This document shows positions 36,701 to 51,700 of a DNA stretch of 64,000 bases, one piece after another. The first letter of the stretch is position 1. The number at the start of each line of letters is the position of its first letter. The stretch is from NCBI RefSeq assembly GCF_000237925.1, contig NC_031495.1, positions 21,640,163-21,704,162 on the forward strand, written 5' to 3'. Made by a program: the position numbers and the translations under genes. The notes below the pieces were generated by a model that was given only the letters and a program-made list of their open reading frames with translations, was not told the origin of the DNA and did no database searches. The DNA is from Schistosoma mansoni (lineage: Eukaryota > Platyhelminthes > Trematoda > Strigeidida > Schistosomatidae).

Positions 36701-39700
36701 AGTTCCTGTGTTTTTGATCGTAATGACTGTTGCTTCCACCGTTTGAGGAATTTCAAATGAATTAACTAGAATGTCCACTTCGTTTTGTATTTACAAATTC
36801 GATTACTCGTAAACATGTTGGTCTAATTCGTATTTTCATGTTCGTAAACATCTCCCAGTATGGCTAAGCAAAGTTGTAGTCAAGACAACAGCTCAATACT
36901 AGCCCATTTAATGCAAACTGATCATAGTTCTAGTATAAGTCAATCTTTTTCAATAATTTATCGAGTTAGTAATTTTTTGCCAAATCCAGTCTTTCTCAAA
37001 GTCCTTCAAATGGCAAAAGTAATAGTCCTTCGGGTTTACAAAAGAAATATATTCAATCTTTTCTCTTACGTTGGCACCGACCACACGGTCAATAAATCAG
37101 TAATAATGTTAACTATAGAATGACCTCATTTGACTAATGTACATACAAAATTTCTTAGTCAAATATATTAGTTAAAATAACCCATTGTGTCACTGAATAA
37201 AAATGAGGGAAATTCAGCGAAGAAAATGTTTTTATCGACGAAATAATTTACTTAAGCTGTGCATAAGTATTTATAGTTGTATGGTAAATAAATGTCTATA
37301 GAAGTATAGAAAAGATTACATCATAAAGTGATTCGAGACTCCAATTATCAAATGAGGTTACGTAATAATCGGAGGTCAGATAAGAATAGGAGAGTGGAAA
37401 TAATTTATAGGTCAAAATTATGAAAAATAATTGTCCGCTTGACAGACATGGAGAAGAACGAAAAACATAAAGGTCATAATAATAACATTAAAAATCATGA
37501 AAAATTGTTAAAGGATATTAATAACTGATTACGGTTCGAAATTACAAAACAGTGAATAAAAGTACCGAAATATACTACAGAAGGGAGTTAGGGCCAAGGA
37601 TAGATGGACGGTTGGACGTAACCTTTTTGGCACGCAGAGTTCGGGCTTGAAATGGTGGATCGCCAATACTTCAGTAGAGCATAAGTTTTTGATTTAACCT
37701 CCCTTCGATCAAAATCCTTTTATTATGTAGATCATTTTAGAGGAAGACTCCTTCGGAGACACGTGTTCAGAATTGATTGGATGCTCCTGAACTGAACTGG
37801 TAACTGTTGTTTATTCTCCTGTCAAAAGCCAACCCGAGTAATGTCCTGAGATGCGTTTAGAAAGTGATTGCTTTGAGCTGCCAATGTAACTTGCCCAACA
37901 GGAGCAAGTAAATGTATCGATGCACATCGATGTGACCCAACAAGGAAGTTTATCCTCAAAACATCCGGGAATGGTAGGCCGGCTTGACAATATCATTAGC
38001 AACCATGAATAAGATCACCAAAACTACACAATTTTGACTAAAAATAACACTCACTTATGTAGTAGTTTGATTATTTGCTAATTTGTTTTCGCAGTTTAAG
38101 CTATTAACGCCTAAATGTACTTTTCCTAAAAAATAATATAACATATATTTCTGGCGAACTATATTCGAAATATTAACTGAAACTACTCCACTATTGACTT
38201 AGTATGGTCAATTCTACCATCGTCAAACATTCACTATACAAATACGTTCAAATGCATTACTTATTTCAACATAAGGCTTGGTAATCTGTTTTGTATATTC
38301 CCTATAATATTTTGCTTTTTTGTATAAAATGCGTTAAGGATAAGAATTATCAGTAAAGAAATAATTGAATAACCATGATAATAAATCGATTGGAATTAAC
38401 AAGACTAACTAGTTAAGATATTTCTATTTATGACCATATACAATTGTATATGTTATGCTACACTATATTGGCTAAGCCTAAGCAACTTCAGAAAATAATT
38501 TGCAATTACCTTTTTAAAAGAAACAAATTAATCATTTATTTCAAGTTAGAGTTTAAAAAAATAAGGGAATGCTTCATTAATTATGTGTTCAATAATAAGA
38601 TGGAGAATGATACCTCAGAAAACCAAAAGTTTGTAATGTAATTCTTTCCTCCGCTTTTCATCGATCTCATGTGAAAGCTCAAAGATTTCTGCTTTTTGTT
38701 AAAAGAAGTTTGGAAAGAAGGAATACTGTAGATTATACTACTAATTTCTTTAGAATTTTACCAAGTCAAATCATCTTGAGTTTCTACGGATACTTTAATT
38801 CTTCAAATGGAGGTCATTTCTACTTAGATAGTTTCTTTTAAACTAATTTGAATACAAGCTAAAGTCCCAATGAACGAATGCATTTTCACAAGATTCTTGA
38901 TAAACAATCCACATTTGTAAGCCAAGTGAAAGCAAACTCAGTTGTAATTTCATTGGATTATTTTTTGAATTATTTACGTAGATAGAAATAAATTACACCT
39001 AATATCTTATGGAGATTACTTTTAAGCTATTTCATTAGTACATGTTTTGTTATTATGTAAATCTAAAAATATTAAGTACAGTATCTGAATGTTGTTGTTT
39101 TAATCACTACCGAATACGACTTATATTAAGTTTCTTATGAAGAGTTAGTGTTCATTTTGCTATGGATGTTTTATCTAGTATGGTTGTTTTTTATTTAGAG
39201 GAAATATATACTTTTCATTGTAACATAATTAAGATCTTATGTGACCATCTTTTTTAAATAATATCATTCCAGACCTAATCTTATGTTTCTTTCCACGTAG
39301 ATCTTAATTCATCCGTAAGGCATCTTTAGTTGACGTTTTAGATTTTTCGCTTTACGGATTGTTAAAGTGTAATGTTTGAGTTATATCAGTTCAAGAGATA
39401 GCGAAAACCAAGGTGAACAAATAACAAACGAGTATTACTGTAGATTTGGTTTTTATGATATAGTTTTCTAATTATTTTTTTGGGGAAAATCAAATCATAT
39501 TGATTAAGTAGCTTCATAGAACACACATACACAGTTCATAATGCCTATCATTCTTGGGATTTCATCTTTAAAATCACATAAAATCTGTCACATGTTAACA
39601 GTGTTACAATTAAATTAAGATTAGTTTCTGCACCCAGATAGATGATCTCTATTCAATGGTATCTTTTTATGAAAGAGTTATGTACATTCTAGATGTAGTT

Positions 39701-42700
39701 TTTTCTCTTCCCTACATTATCCGTATTAGTTTAAAATAAATAACTTTCATCAAAATCATTGTCATCATCATTATTGTTATCTCGGTTACTTGTGTTGTTA
39801 ATAGTGATATTACCTTAAAGAAGGCTTGGTTGTCATGACATCGTCTAGATATTTTATTAGTAGGAGAAAAAGGGCAGAGAGTAAATAGTAAAGGAAAAGT
39901 AATAGTTTAAGTAAAAAAGTGTAAGGTGATGAAAAAGATGTTTTGGATTTTTTAAAAAAGATATCCAATTGTTTTAATAAACAAATAATTTTACTGTTGA
40001 TTCATACACATGTACTTATATATGTTTGATGTAAAAGCTGTATAGAATAACGATTGTTTACATCGTCCGGCTTCACACTTACATGTTATATCAGTAAATA
40101 CCATCATTATTCACCATCAATCATTCACTGTTTTTAGTCATTATCCACTTCAACCCATGTTCCAACTCTAAAAGCATGAATCATTTCATTCTGTAACACT
40201 TATTTTGTTATGAGATGATTCCCGTCCTAGTTAATATTTAATAATTTTTTGCTGTATTGAATCGTAGAGATTTTTACTCAGTGAATTAATATTATTGATC
40301 ATTTGTCCATGGTTAACTAAGCCGAATCAACTGTATACATTGTCACAAGATTTGGTATAGTCTACTTCAGGGACAATAAAACAGTATTGGACATATTTTT
40401 TATTAAGCTGTTATGTGTAAATTATGAAAGTAGCAATGAAAAATAGTCAGTCAGTCATTCACAACGTAGAACTTCGTACGTACGTACATCAGTTCGAGTT
40501 GCCATACTACATTAGCACAGAGATGTAGTTGTCGATTCAAATCCCATAGTGGTAGAAGTAGTAAGAGTATAAGCATTAATGTGAAAGATTAGAGTTTGAA
40601 GATGTTATTGAAGGAGTATAATACAGTGAAATAAATTCGGAGAAGGAAGAGAGAGACATTAAGAACTCAGAAGAATAGAATTCGGTAGAACACAAAAAGT
40701 GGATGCACCTTCGCCATTGCAAATGACTTTGAGCCATGTCATTCAAGGTCTCTAACCATCGATTGCCATCATCTCGCGAATCCCAACCAGGTAGTCTACA
40801 CCTACCGGCATGGCTCAGTCTACTTGTCAGTGACTTCATGGATTTGTGCCACGTTTTGGTCTGGCCGATCCTAGCTTTCTTCCAACCTACTCCTACACCA
40901 TAAAGCATTGCACGTCGGGGCAGTCGGTGGTTGGACATACGTAACACGTATCCCAGCCATCTCAACTGATGAAGTTTCACTACTTCATCAATTGATTTGC
41001 CATCCTCACCTAGTACCCGTTTCCTAACAACTGCATTACTTAGCCGGTGGTCTCAGGATATACGAGCAATGCTTCGAAGACACCTATGATCGAATACTAG
41101 TAGCCTACGAATATCCTCTACTCTTATCGGCCATGTTTCACCGCCATAAAGTATGACGGAACGAACTGCTGCACAGTAAACCCTTCCTTTGTTTGCTAGA
41201 CGGATATCTCGCCTACGTCATAAATGACCCAAGTTGACGAAAGCTAGACCAGCCTTCTGTATCCGTGCTGAGTTTTCGTCACACACCAGACCACAAGGGC
41301 AGATGAGACTCCCAAGATAAGTGAAGCTGTCAACACGCTCAACTACTTCAATCCCTATCATTAGTTCAGCTGCCGATGCAACCCAATCCTTAAATAACAT
41401 TTTGCGCTTCGAGGGGGAGAATCGCATTCCGAACATGCCTGCATTGTTGCTTATTAGTGGCCAGAAGACTCTGCATTTTGTCAGTGTCTTCACCAAACAG
41501 AACTATGTCATCGGCGTATTCTAAGTCAACAAATGAGTCTCCCGGTAAAAGTTCAACTCCAGGAGATTGAGATGATGAAAGTGATATCTCTAAAAGCATG
41601 TCAACGACAAAGTTAAACAAGAATGGTGAGAGTGGACTGCCCTGACGAACACCACTTGAGGTAATCAATTCTGATGACAGTTCGCCATAGGCTCTAACTC
41701 GACCAGTTGTGTTCGAGTAGAGAGCCTTTATGAGGTTAATGTACTTCTTTGGTACTCCTTTCAGTGACAAACACTGCCATAGAGCCTCACGATCAATGGA
41801 GTCGAATGCCGCCCCCCTACTAATGAAAAATAGGGAAATTTATTAGTCAACAAAATAATCTTTATGAGATCATATTATTTTTCAATTTATTCTGAAATTG
41901 TTATGATAATTATCTGATTTTGTTCATTTATGAATATGGAATCTCACATAATGTCATTGCCTTTTGTAAATGGCTAATTAGATATTCATATCCAAGACTT
42001 TTTAATTACCATGTACATGTTTTTCGAGACAAATTTTTAAGTGAATTGTTTTTATGACGATTTTGTAACAGTAATTATAGTCAAAAATGCCAATCAGGAA
42101 AGTGTTAATGAATTGTTATTTGTTACATTGGAATTCATTTAGGACAGGTTGGAAGTATGAATTAGTTGTAAGGTGTAAATTAGAGATGTTAACGCTATTC
42201 ATTCTATCAGAAATCAATCCTTAGTTATTCATGAGAGTTTAATGTTGAGGGATCAAACTAATCGAGTGTTTTTCATGTGAATAAACATATAAATAAAACA
42301 TTGATCTAAATAACTGACTGGTTTTCATAAGTAATTTCCTTGAAAAACGTTATCTACGCAACACATTATTTGTTAGATGACTTTGTTGAATACAGTGTTA
42401 TATTAAAAAATATATTTGAGCTACTTGCTTTCATAACTTTCAGGAACAAAAGTAACTCTCCTTTCATGAATTCTTCAACACTAGAGTTCATTCCAGGACA
42501 TCTAAGAAGATACAATATTAAATTACTAACCAGGTACCAGTTTTACTTAAATATATCACATGAATTAGATAAGATGAGCTACAAATGCGTTGTTCATTGA
42601 ATGACTTAAGATAATACAAGTTGTAGAAAAGACGTTTTATGAAAAGACGTTAGTGGTTGGTTTGTTGAGGAGAAATTTCAGAACGCTTCATGATAGTAGT

Positions 42701-45700
42701 TGAATCCATATGATTTCAACGACTAAATAACTTATCAATTGAATAACGTTAATCATTTGTGCTTAAAAAATGACTTGATTTGCCTGTTTGTGTTTTTTCT
42801 TGAATCTTATTACAATATTCTCTAAAGATATGAAGCCAACAAAATTAAAACAGAAGAACGAATTGAATATTTACAAGAAAAGGCACAACTTTATGAATTT
42901 TATGAAGAACTTGAAGATGTAAGTGTATTGTAATGTATCGTTTATGAGTTCATTTTCTCATTCAGTCAGTCATCTACAACGTAGGACCAGGCACACATAT
43001 GCATCGATCCAAGTTGCCATACCTCGTTTGCACAACAAAATGAACACCGAATTCATATAAGTAGTTAATTTAGTGTTGGTATTATATAAAAGAAAGGTTG
43101 TATATAAGGACGTAGTACAGGAAGGAAGACAGATATGAAGCAGTTTTAATCTCAAGTTTTAAGGAAAGATAAAGAGTGTATACACCTACGCCATTGTGAT
43201 CGATTCTGAGCCATGTCACCTAGAGTCTCCAACCATTGGTTACGATAGTCGCGCGGACCCCAACCAAGTAGTCTGCATCTGCCAACATGGCTCAGAGTAG
43301 AAGTTAGTGCCTTCAAGCTCTGGTGCCACGTTTTGGTTTGGCCGCCCCTCACTCTCTTCCAACCATCGATATTACTAGTCAGCATAGCGCGTCGTGGTAG
43401 GTAACACATGGCCCAACCATCTCAGTAGATGAAGATTCATGACCTCATCTACTAGTTCATTTTCTACAAACATATATGAAGATTTGTAATCGACTGTTAG
43501 CGAATTGCATTTATTTTTCATTTAGTTAACTCAATACCTTTTAAAAAATTAATGGGGATCGAAAAATGTAGTGATACATTCCAAATAAACAAAACTTATT
43601 AAATGTGTCACTCATGAACAAATGTATGTTAACTATCTGAAGTATTGCTGAACCACATTGTTTATCATTTATGAAGCCATTAAAATAGGGGTATTAATGA
43701 GAATTGAGACTAACCTAACGTACTATAGTAATATGAAAATTCTGAGTTAATGACCAGGTATATGTTGCACATAATCCAATCATGTCTACATTAATTGAAA
43801 GCAGATGATTTTCCTACTTTACTTCAATAAAGTAATCAATTTTTTATTGCACTGATTTATTTGTAAAGATTATGTTCTCTACTTCAGAAATAGAGAGAAT
43901 GTTGTTATAATGCGTTATCTGCACTACATCATTTCCTTTATTTAAATATAATTTCCATGCATAATGTTTTTTTGGGAATGTATCATTGACAAATAATACA
44001 TCAGATAATTTTATGTAGTTGAAACTATGAATACTATCGTGTTAGATATCATTATTGAATGATTTTTCCATTACTTGTTTTCCATAGGTAAAGAGATTGT
44101 TTTTTTCCTCTATACTTTAACTACCTGAAAATCTTGGTAGGTTAAAAAAATGTTTTTACTTAACATTGTCCTTCTGTCCCTACCTGTAATCACTTTGTTA
44201 CTATGACATTTTGTTTAAAACACTTTTCATAAGCATGTAATTATTATTAAAAAGCTTTATATATAATTCCATAATCTATTTAGTTTATCAATTTTACGTG
44301 TTGTAATTGTTCATGGGTAGACTTCGATTGGTAATGAATAAACATGACAGTTTGTTACATTCGCATTGTTTACTGCTTATACCTAAAGAAACGAGTAACC
44401 ACTACACTTCCCGCGACGCGAAGAACACCAAGACTGATACAGCTGAAGATTAATTAAACAAAAAAACATGATTATGATCCCTAGTCGAAAATATACTTAT
44501 TTATAAATTGATTGCACACTTATTTTTAATTAATGATAAGAGCAAAATCGCATATATGAAAAATACCCAACAAATCACATACTGCATATCATGCTGAACA
44601 TAGTTTATGTTAATTTAATACAAGGAATATTGTATCTTAAACAAACATCACACTCAAATAAATTAATGTTGTAGTGAATTACAAGTTCACACTGGCAAAC
44701 AAAACAAATATTACACTGAATAAGCCTCATATCGAATTAACAATTGAAAGTAGTGTTTGCCAACAATCACGAGTCAAAATTTGATTTTCCCTATTTATCA
44801 TGGCATATCACAGTGATGACATTATAGTGGTATTTCATCAATGATTGTTTCACTGTTTACAAACAAATTGGTAATAATAAATGATATCACTAACTGTTTG
44901 ATGAAATGCAGTTGAGAATATGAGTATTTTACCTCATGAAATAATTGTCTTGATCATAGAATTTTGTTTTACAACTTGTCGGTTATGTATTTGTATGAAA
45001 AAAAGAGTGAAGTAGTAAGAAAATTTCTAAGACTATAGGGATAAACTAAATTATCTAATCTAAAGCTGTCTTATCTAGGGAATTCTTTATTATCCTAAGT
45101 GATATCAAGAATTAATCCTAATGAAAAAAATATTGTCATAGTAACATTACAACTTTTAAATCTATATGTCGTTGCATCCTTCAATACAATATTTTTTTTC
45201 TTGATGATTTCCTTATCATTATGTAAGATGGCATTCATACTAACTGATTAATCTGATTACTATCAGTATCTAAGCCTGCAATTGGTTGATAAGTCAGGTT
45301 AGTTTTGTTCTGAATGATTAATCTTATCACTAGTCATCTGAATGTTTATTACCATTTCCACATATTATGGGATAGTATTTTTAAACCTATTCAATTATAT
45401 ACATTTTTCATTTGATTAATTAAAATAAAAGTAATACACTATTTTCTGTCCAATGATTACTGACTAATTCTTATTTAGATGAAATAAAAAGTTAATCGGT
45501 GTTGTATGGTATGAAGTTATTAAAGCATACTTGTTTGTTATATCTATGATTTGTAATGTACAATAAGACTTTATATACTGGCTGGTTCTGTTTAACAAGA
45601 AACACTTTGAACTGTTCTGATAGAAAAACAGTTAAACAATTGACTTTTTTAAACTCTGGATACTACTTTATCATCTTATTTTTTGAATGAACCACACACA

Positions 45701-48700
45701 ATTTCTTAGAAATTATAGGCTCGTTGTGTTGTAGATTTAATTAAAGTTACCATAGATTTGTGTTGACGCATCTAGGAACGTTTCCAGCTTAAGTTTCACT
45801 CTTCACGATAAGGTAATACAGAAATGAATTATCTAGTTCCTGCTGTCTTGTGAGTTTCATGTTACTGAAAATAGTTTTATTAAAAAGTTTGATTAATATA
45901 CTCCTTACCATGCTTTCAGTTATGAAAATTTTGTCATTTACACAAACAATCCACACCTGCGACTTGATTATTACCAAAACTGACAGTTCCAAACAGTTTT
46001 ATTAGAATCTCTTTATTCAGTTTGATTATAGAATGCTATACTGTTGAGATAAGTACATTTATTAGAATAAAAGTAACTGCATTAATGATAGTTGTACATG
46101 ATCACCGGCCAACAGTAGACAACTGCTGTAGTGAACGAGAACACAAGTGGGGATAACCAAATGTATTTGAACACATAACGTCTTAGTAAAATCTGAGAAC
46201 CATACAGTAAGTGCTTAGTTTGAAAAATGTTAATCAATTGTCTCAGACTTTATTGTTCCCTCATTTCCACAGCAATCATTCTCTGTTCTGGTTCTCTTTC
46301 CTTTCACCTTCTTAATCTTCTGTTGCTAGGTATTTCACTTTCGACTGACGATACATACTAATTATGTCAGTTGACATCAGTAGCACACACCACACTGCTT
46401 ATTCAATCAACATTTTAAAAGATCATTGTGTTTTTTACAGTAATGTTTGTAATGTTTTCAAATATAACAACAATAACTTCGAGAATAAAAACAATCTTTT
46501 TCTCATGTTCAATAGAACATAAGGAAAAACAGTATAAAAGTTCTGATTTACAGATTTTATACTGACAGAATAATACACGTTATAAAGTTAACTAATAGAA
46601 TAATTCGATATAATTTTATGTAAAACCATCCAATTTCTTAGTGATATTGAGAAGTAAAATGATCACCTGAGGCATCGAAGATAATAAAATACATATCCTT
46701 AAATAATGCTTACTAATGATTGTGTCATTTGTGATTTGGTCAGTTGTCTCATTGAAAAAATAGATTTTTAGTACTGTTGATTTTATATTGAAAATGTCTT
46801 GAAAGTTTTGAGTAGTTAAATTAACTTCATGAGACTTTCCCCTAATTTGCTGATTTTCACAGATTTTCGAAACGTAAATGTATTGAATCTTGATGTTGGG
46901 TCTTTTAGCTTAACGATTACACTTCAGTTATAGAAGCTTGAATTTGAACGTTGCACAAATTAAACAAGAAGATTAATTACATTCAAAAGTAGCTGTCTGA
47001 CGTTGCTTTATGAAAACGGTTTAACTTATTACAGTCTTATAAAATTCAAAATAATTGCCTATAATACAGTTCATGGAAATTGTAAACATTTACAATGATC
47101 ATAACAGATTAGTCGCGTTTACTGAGCTGACTATTAAAAAAACTACTTTACCATTATAGTCAATAATAATTAGTTACCGATGATAGTTTTTTCATGTTTC
47201 ATCTAAGTGGTCCAAGGAAACTCATAAAATTCATATTTTTTAGTAGAAACAATTCTAGTTTAACATTATTATCATTATTTACTAATTAAAAAACCACTCC
47301 CCTTCTCTGGAATTTAATAAAGAAGCATATTATTGTAAATTTTTTGGTAGAAATTTTAATTCAATTAATATAGATGACTGTTGATTGTTTTGTTCTTAAA
47401 TTATTACTATCAGTACTATTATTATTATTATGGTTAATTAAAATAGTATGATTTTACAGAGGAAAGTATTTATCTCAAAATAATAAATGAGAATTATCAG
47501 TTAAACAAAATATAAAACAATAAGGTAGCAGGTAGATCTAGCAGACAAGTCCCGATTAGGACGAAACGCGCGTCCTGGATTCCACTGCTAGCCATTATCC
47601 ATCTTTGCTCACAATGCTTGCGAGATAAGGCTATATCGAGGCAATACGCACAGCATGCACATATGTCAATAAGAGAATGACCAGTTGCAGTCCTAAACAT
47701 CAATGGGAAGATTCGAACAAGTAATACTAAGTGAAATAAAGTTTATTATTTTCTATTAATGATATTCATAACTGAACTTCTTCATTCTTAGCCAACATTT
47801 AATTCTTTCATTCATAATGATCTGGGATTTTAAACTGTTGGGTATAAGTCACAAGACAACCATCATGTTCATCATCATTATCGTTAGAATGAGGTACCTT
47901 CAGATGAATGGTTTGAATCTGAACGAAATGTACATCTTGGGTCTCATTGTTATCTACTGTTTGAAAAATGTAAATTAAAGGAGTGTAACTGAATAAATAA
48001 ATAAATAGTAAATATATATTTTTTTATCTATTCCTTCAAGACACAGACATTTTGGTGTTACTTTTTTTCTTTTATTTCTTTACAAGTATAAGCCGTATTT
48101 AACCATACAGTTGTCATATCTTGATATATTATCTATCTAGCTATCTACCTGTCTATTAAAGTTTTCGTGACAAAGCTGAGCATGTATATGAAATAGGCTT
48201 AATTTTCCTTTAGCAGCGTATGTGTTGACAACCTCACTCTTCCGTATACTTTGTCGTCAATTCTTCTCTCATTCCATATGAGCTTAGTGTATTTTTCTTG
48301 ATTGAGTTATACTTTCATGTGTTCGTTTCACGATAAGAATCGTCGTGTTTTTCTAAAAGATAAAATATAATGTCGTTTAAATAATGAGTTGACACGGCGT
48401 CTGATTGACTATATATATATATATATACAAGTGAAGTAAGTTGCCACTTATTATCGGTTTTATCTATTTTTTTGGATCATTTTACTCCCCAAGAATATTC
48501 ATTTACAACGTTTTTCATCTTTTGTAGTTCGAAGATTGGATTTTAGATAAAACGAATTGTTTAATGGAAATTCAGTTAGCAATCAAACAACGATCACATT
48601 TATCCTTTAGTCGAATTAAAGCATTTGAAGAAGAAATTGAAGTGAATCGAAATCGTGGTGATCATTTTATTGAGGTTAGTTAAAATTGAATTTTCATTCA

Positions 48701-51700
48701 TTATAATTTAATTAAATTGTTCATCGAATGTAAAGGTCATTACCGTGTTTAGTACTCTATGGTGATGATAAATCAATTAAACCTTGCCAAACTGTACGAT
48801 CCACCTTTCTGGTGAAGTAGTTTAACATTCGGTTATTAAAGATAATGCGCATACTCAGTGATTTTAAAAAATCATCAATGATGGGTATATATAGTTGTAA
48901 TTAGGTGTATCAAACAATATTATATTCATTGCTATTAACCGGTTGATATCAGAAATAATTTGGTGTTTAATTGCTCAATATTAACGCTACGAGCTATATC
49001 CCTTAAAAAGGTTGTTTTGAATTACTAGTTGACCGTCAGCCGTGACTGTGATTCATCTTACTACCCTGTGTCAAACGTAGATCCAAGGCTATCATCATTT
49101 CATGTCATTTACTATAAAGTTTTCGTTTTCCTATACTACTGAAAAGTCTCATCTTACATTGAAACAAATAACATTTTCAAAATTTGTTTGACAGATGATA
49201 GACCTAAATGATGACTGTAATTAGAATAAGTTAATTTCTAGAGAGGCAAGTAAATGAACATCTATAGATTTACAAAAATATTCTTTTTATTGATTACAAC
49301 TATTGGTGTAGTTTTCCACTCGAATCTATTCATCTAATAAGTTATATTGTTTACCAAGTTTGTTTTACGTGGAAACTTTATTTTTCAAACAGAACTGAAC
49401 CTACTTCGAAATAGATTCATATTGTAAAAGAATGCTTCATTATTAGAATATTAAATACTTATTACATAATAATACTTGTAAATAAACTGTCATTTTATAT
49501 GGATTCGAATTTTCGATAACCATCTTTTTGAAAAATTAAATAAACTCATTGAACCAAAATAAACTGGCGGGTAAATTGTTGTAACCCGTTTAAAATCTTT
49601 AGATAAAGTTAGTTTGCTAAATTGACAATTAATGATATGCAAAATAAGTAATATAAATGACAGACTTAAGTGGGTTCCACTGGGCAAATAAATCACATGC
49701 TTGAATTTCCTTTAACTGTGTTTATATAATCATTATGGTTCATAACTCGATCAAATTAGGAACTGGCTAAATTATGTGTGTGTTGATTAAATTTTCATTA
49801 GGCAATTTTATTGACTAATGAGAACATTTCTAGGTCATCTATTTTTAGTATTCAAGTTGGTGTTTAAAAAGTATGTCATGTGACAAGGGAATATGTTGTT
49901 GTTTCAAGGATTAAACTAATAGAATCAATTGTAATAGCAATAATCACGTTGAGTATTACAGAATATAATCTTTGTAAATTAGTAATCAAGTCTTACTGTG
50001 AGTACTATGCCCTTCATGTTCAGTTTGTCTCTTATAAATCTGCCATTGAACAAATATTTCGTCGAAATCAACACAATAGAATTACATAAGCATGCATATT
50101 AAGTTTAATTAAAGTTAAAATAAGACATGAAACAAATCCAATCAAATACATATAGCATGTAAATAAGTTCAATAATATGTATGCTATATCATTCACGCTA
50201 AATGTAATTCTATATGAGATATTCTTTTGTGTATTAGTGTATATACGATTGAGTGTGATAAATGTAATGTTCGTGATGGTAATGGACGACTTTTAGTTTT
50301 TTTTCGCTGTGATGTTAAATTGGTTAAATATAACAGTTTGGGAAGATTTTAGTCAGACCTCCCTGCCTATCGATCTCAGAATAGGTTAGCGTGAAGTACT
50401 GTACCTAGTCTCCTGTATTATCATAAATAATGCTCAATTTATCTGAAATTATCGAGTTAACTGTTGATAGTGATGGGTGTCGTGATTTACAGTTAGTAAT
50501 TTGTATACTTCAAGTAACTGGGAAGATGAAATTGACCATACGTTTTATTCATGGTCAATTTGAAATACATAAATCAAGTAAGAAGCAAAGTCTAAAAAAC
50601 CATTTATTCATTAACATCATCGAGTTCGTACATCATTAATATCTGCAATCGATAATTGTGTCTATGCTAAAATTTTGTTTCGTCATAAATATGAATTCAA
50701 TCCTGCCGTAACGGAACGAGTATTAGAGCAATTGGAAGTCTAAGAACTATTTTCTGGATTATTTTTATTTATATTCTTAGTGTAGAATCGCTAAACAAGT
50801 GGGATACTATGTTTTCATATATTATTCATTGTAAGCTTTTGTTTAACACATTACCACTATTATATATCTTGTTATTCTTAACTTACTGCTAAACAACTAT
50901 TTACAGTTTTATCTGTTCACAGCTAATCTTGGCCTGTTTGTGTAATAACCATGATTTATATTTTCGGGCGTGATGCAGTCTGATTTGTCATGTATATAAG
51001 CTGATGAGTGAGACATCTGTTGGTCTAGATGATTGAAGTATGCTATTAATAGAATCTTCGATCCCGACTTCTCTTTTCGGTTGTATAAAGGTGGCGTGCA
51101 ATAAAGGCTAATTTTGTTCGTTAAACTGCATCAATGTTCAAAGCTAAAGACTATAGGCGATGGACCAAATATCAGACGCCGGGTAGAAAAATTATAATCG
51201 GAATTCTTGTTGGAGAATTATGCAAGAGATATCAATTGGCATCGGCGACATACCAAAACCGTCACATTAATTTTTGAGCCTGCATCCTTCGGCGGTTATA
51301 GTGAACATCTCACCAACCCGATGACTTTCACTTTTACATTGATGGATCATTGAATTGAAACCAATATTATTCTCGATAGTTCCTCAACGTTAATTGGATT
51401 AGATTGATCAAGTTTCAATGTTTTTTTAATTGACAACAATAGAAAGTCACAGGATACCAGAAAACACATATTTATTGCTTCATGGTTTCAATGATTTTTG
51501 TTGGAAGGAGAAATTAAAAGTTTTAGAATTTCATTTGTCTTCAATAAAGATATTTTATTAAAAACGCAAAGCGTATTTTCATCACTGTTACAAATCAGTG
51601 GTCAAATTTGGGACTATAGAACTGTTAGTTGTTTAAAAGCCGTAAGATTATGAGCAAATAAACAATAATAATCTCAGTCAATAAATTAAAAACTGCCTTT

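Larger units (their letters stand above)
36666..42827 (+). other. Spectrin intron 7
   Basis: 6.2 kb holding two Penelope-like fragments (36.86-38.01 kb) and the longest non-LTR copy (40.44-41.82 kb). Nothing recognised at 38.0-40.4 kb or at 41.82-42.8 kb, where short frames lack motifs. Confidence 0.6.
42919..48527 (+). other. Spectrin intron 8
   Basis: Contains a non-LTR fragment (42965-43456), one dispersed repeat (46.13-46.40 kb), a family A SINE (47.52 kb) and a TA run at 48411-48427. The rest is AT-rich with nothing recognised. Confidence 0.6.

Noticed and set aside
42340-42600. 86-codon frame in intron 7
   Set aside because: No motif, no fit to spectrin repeat pattern, and spectrin phases already join without it.
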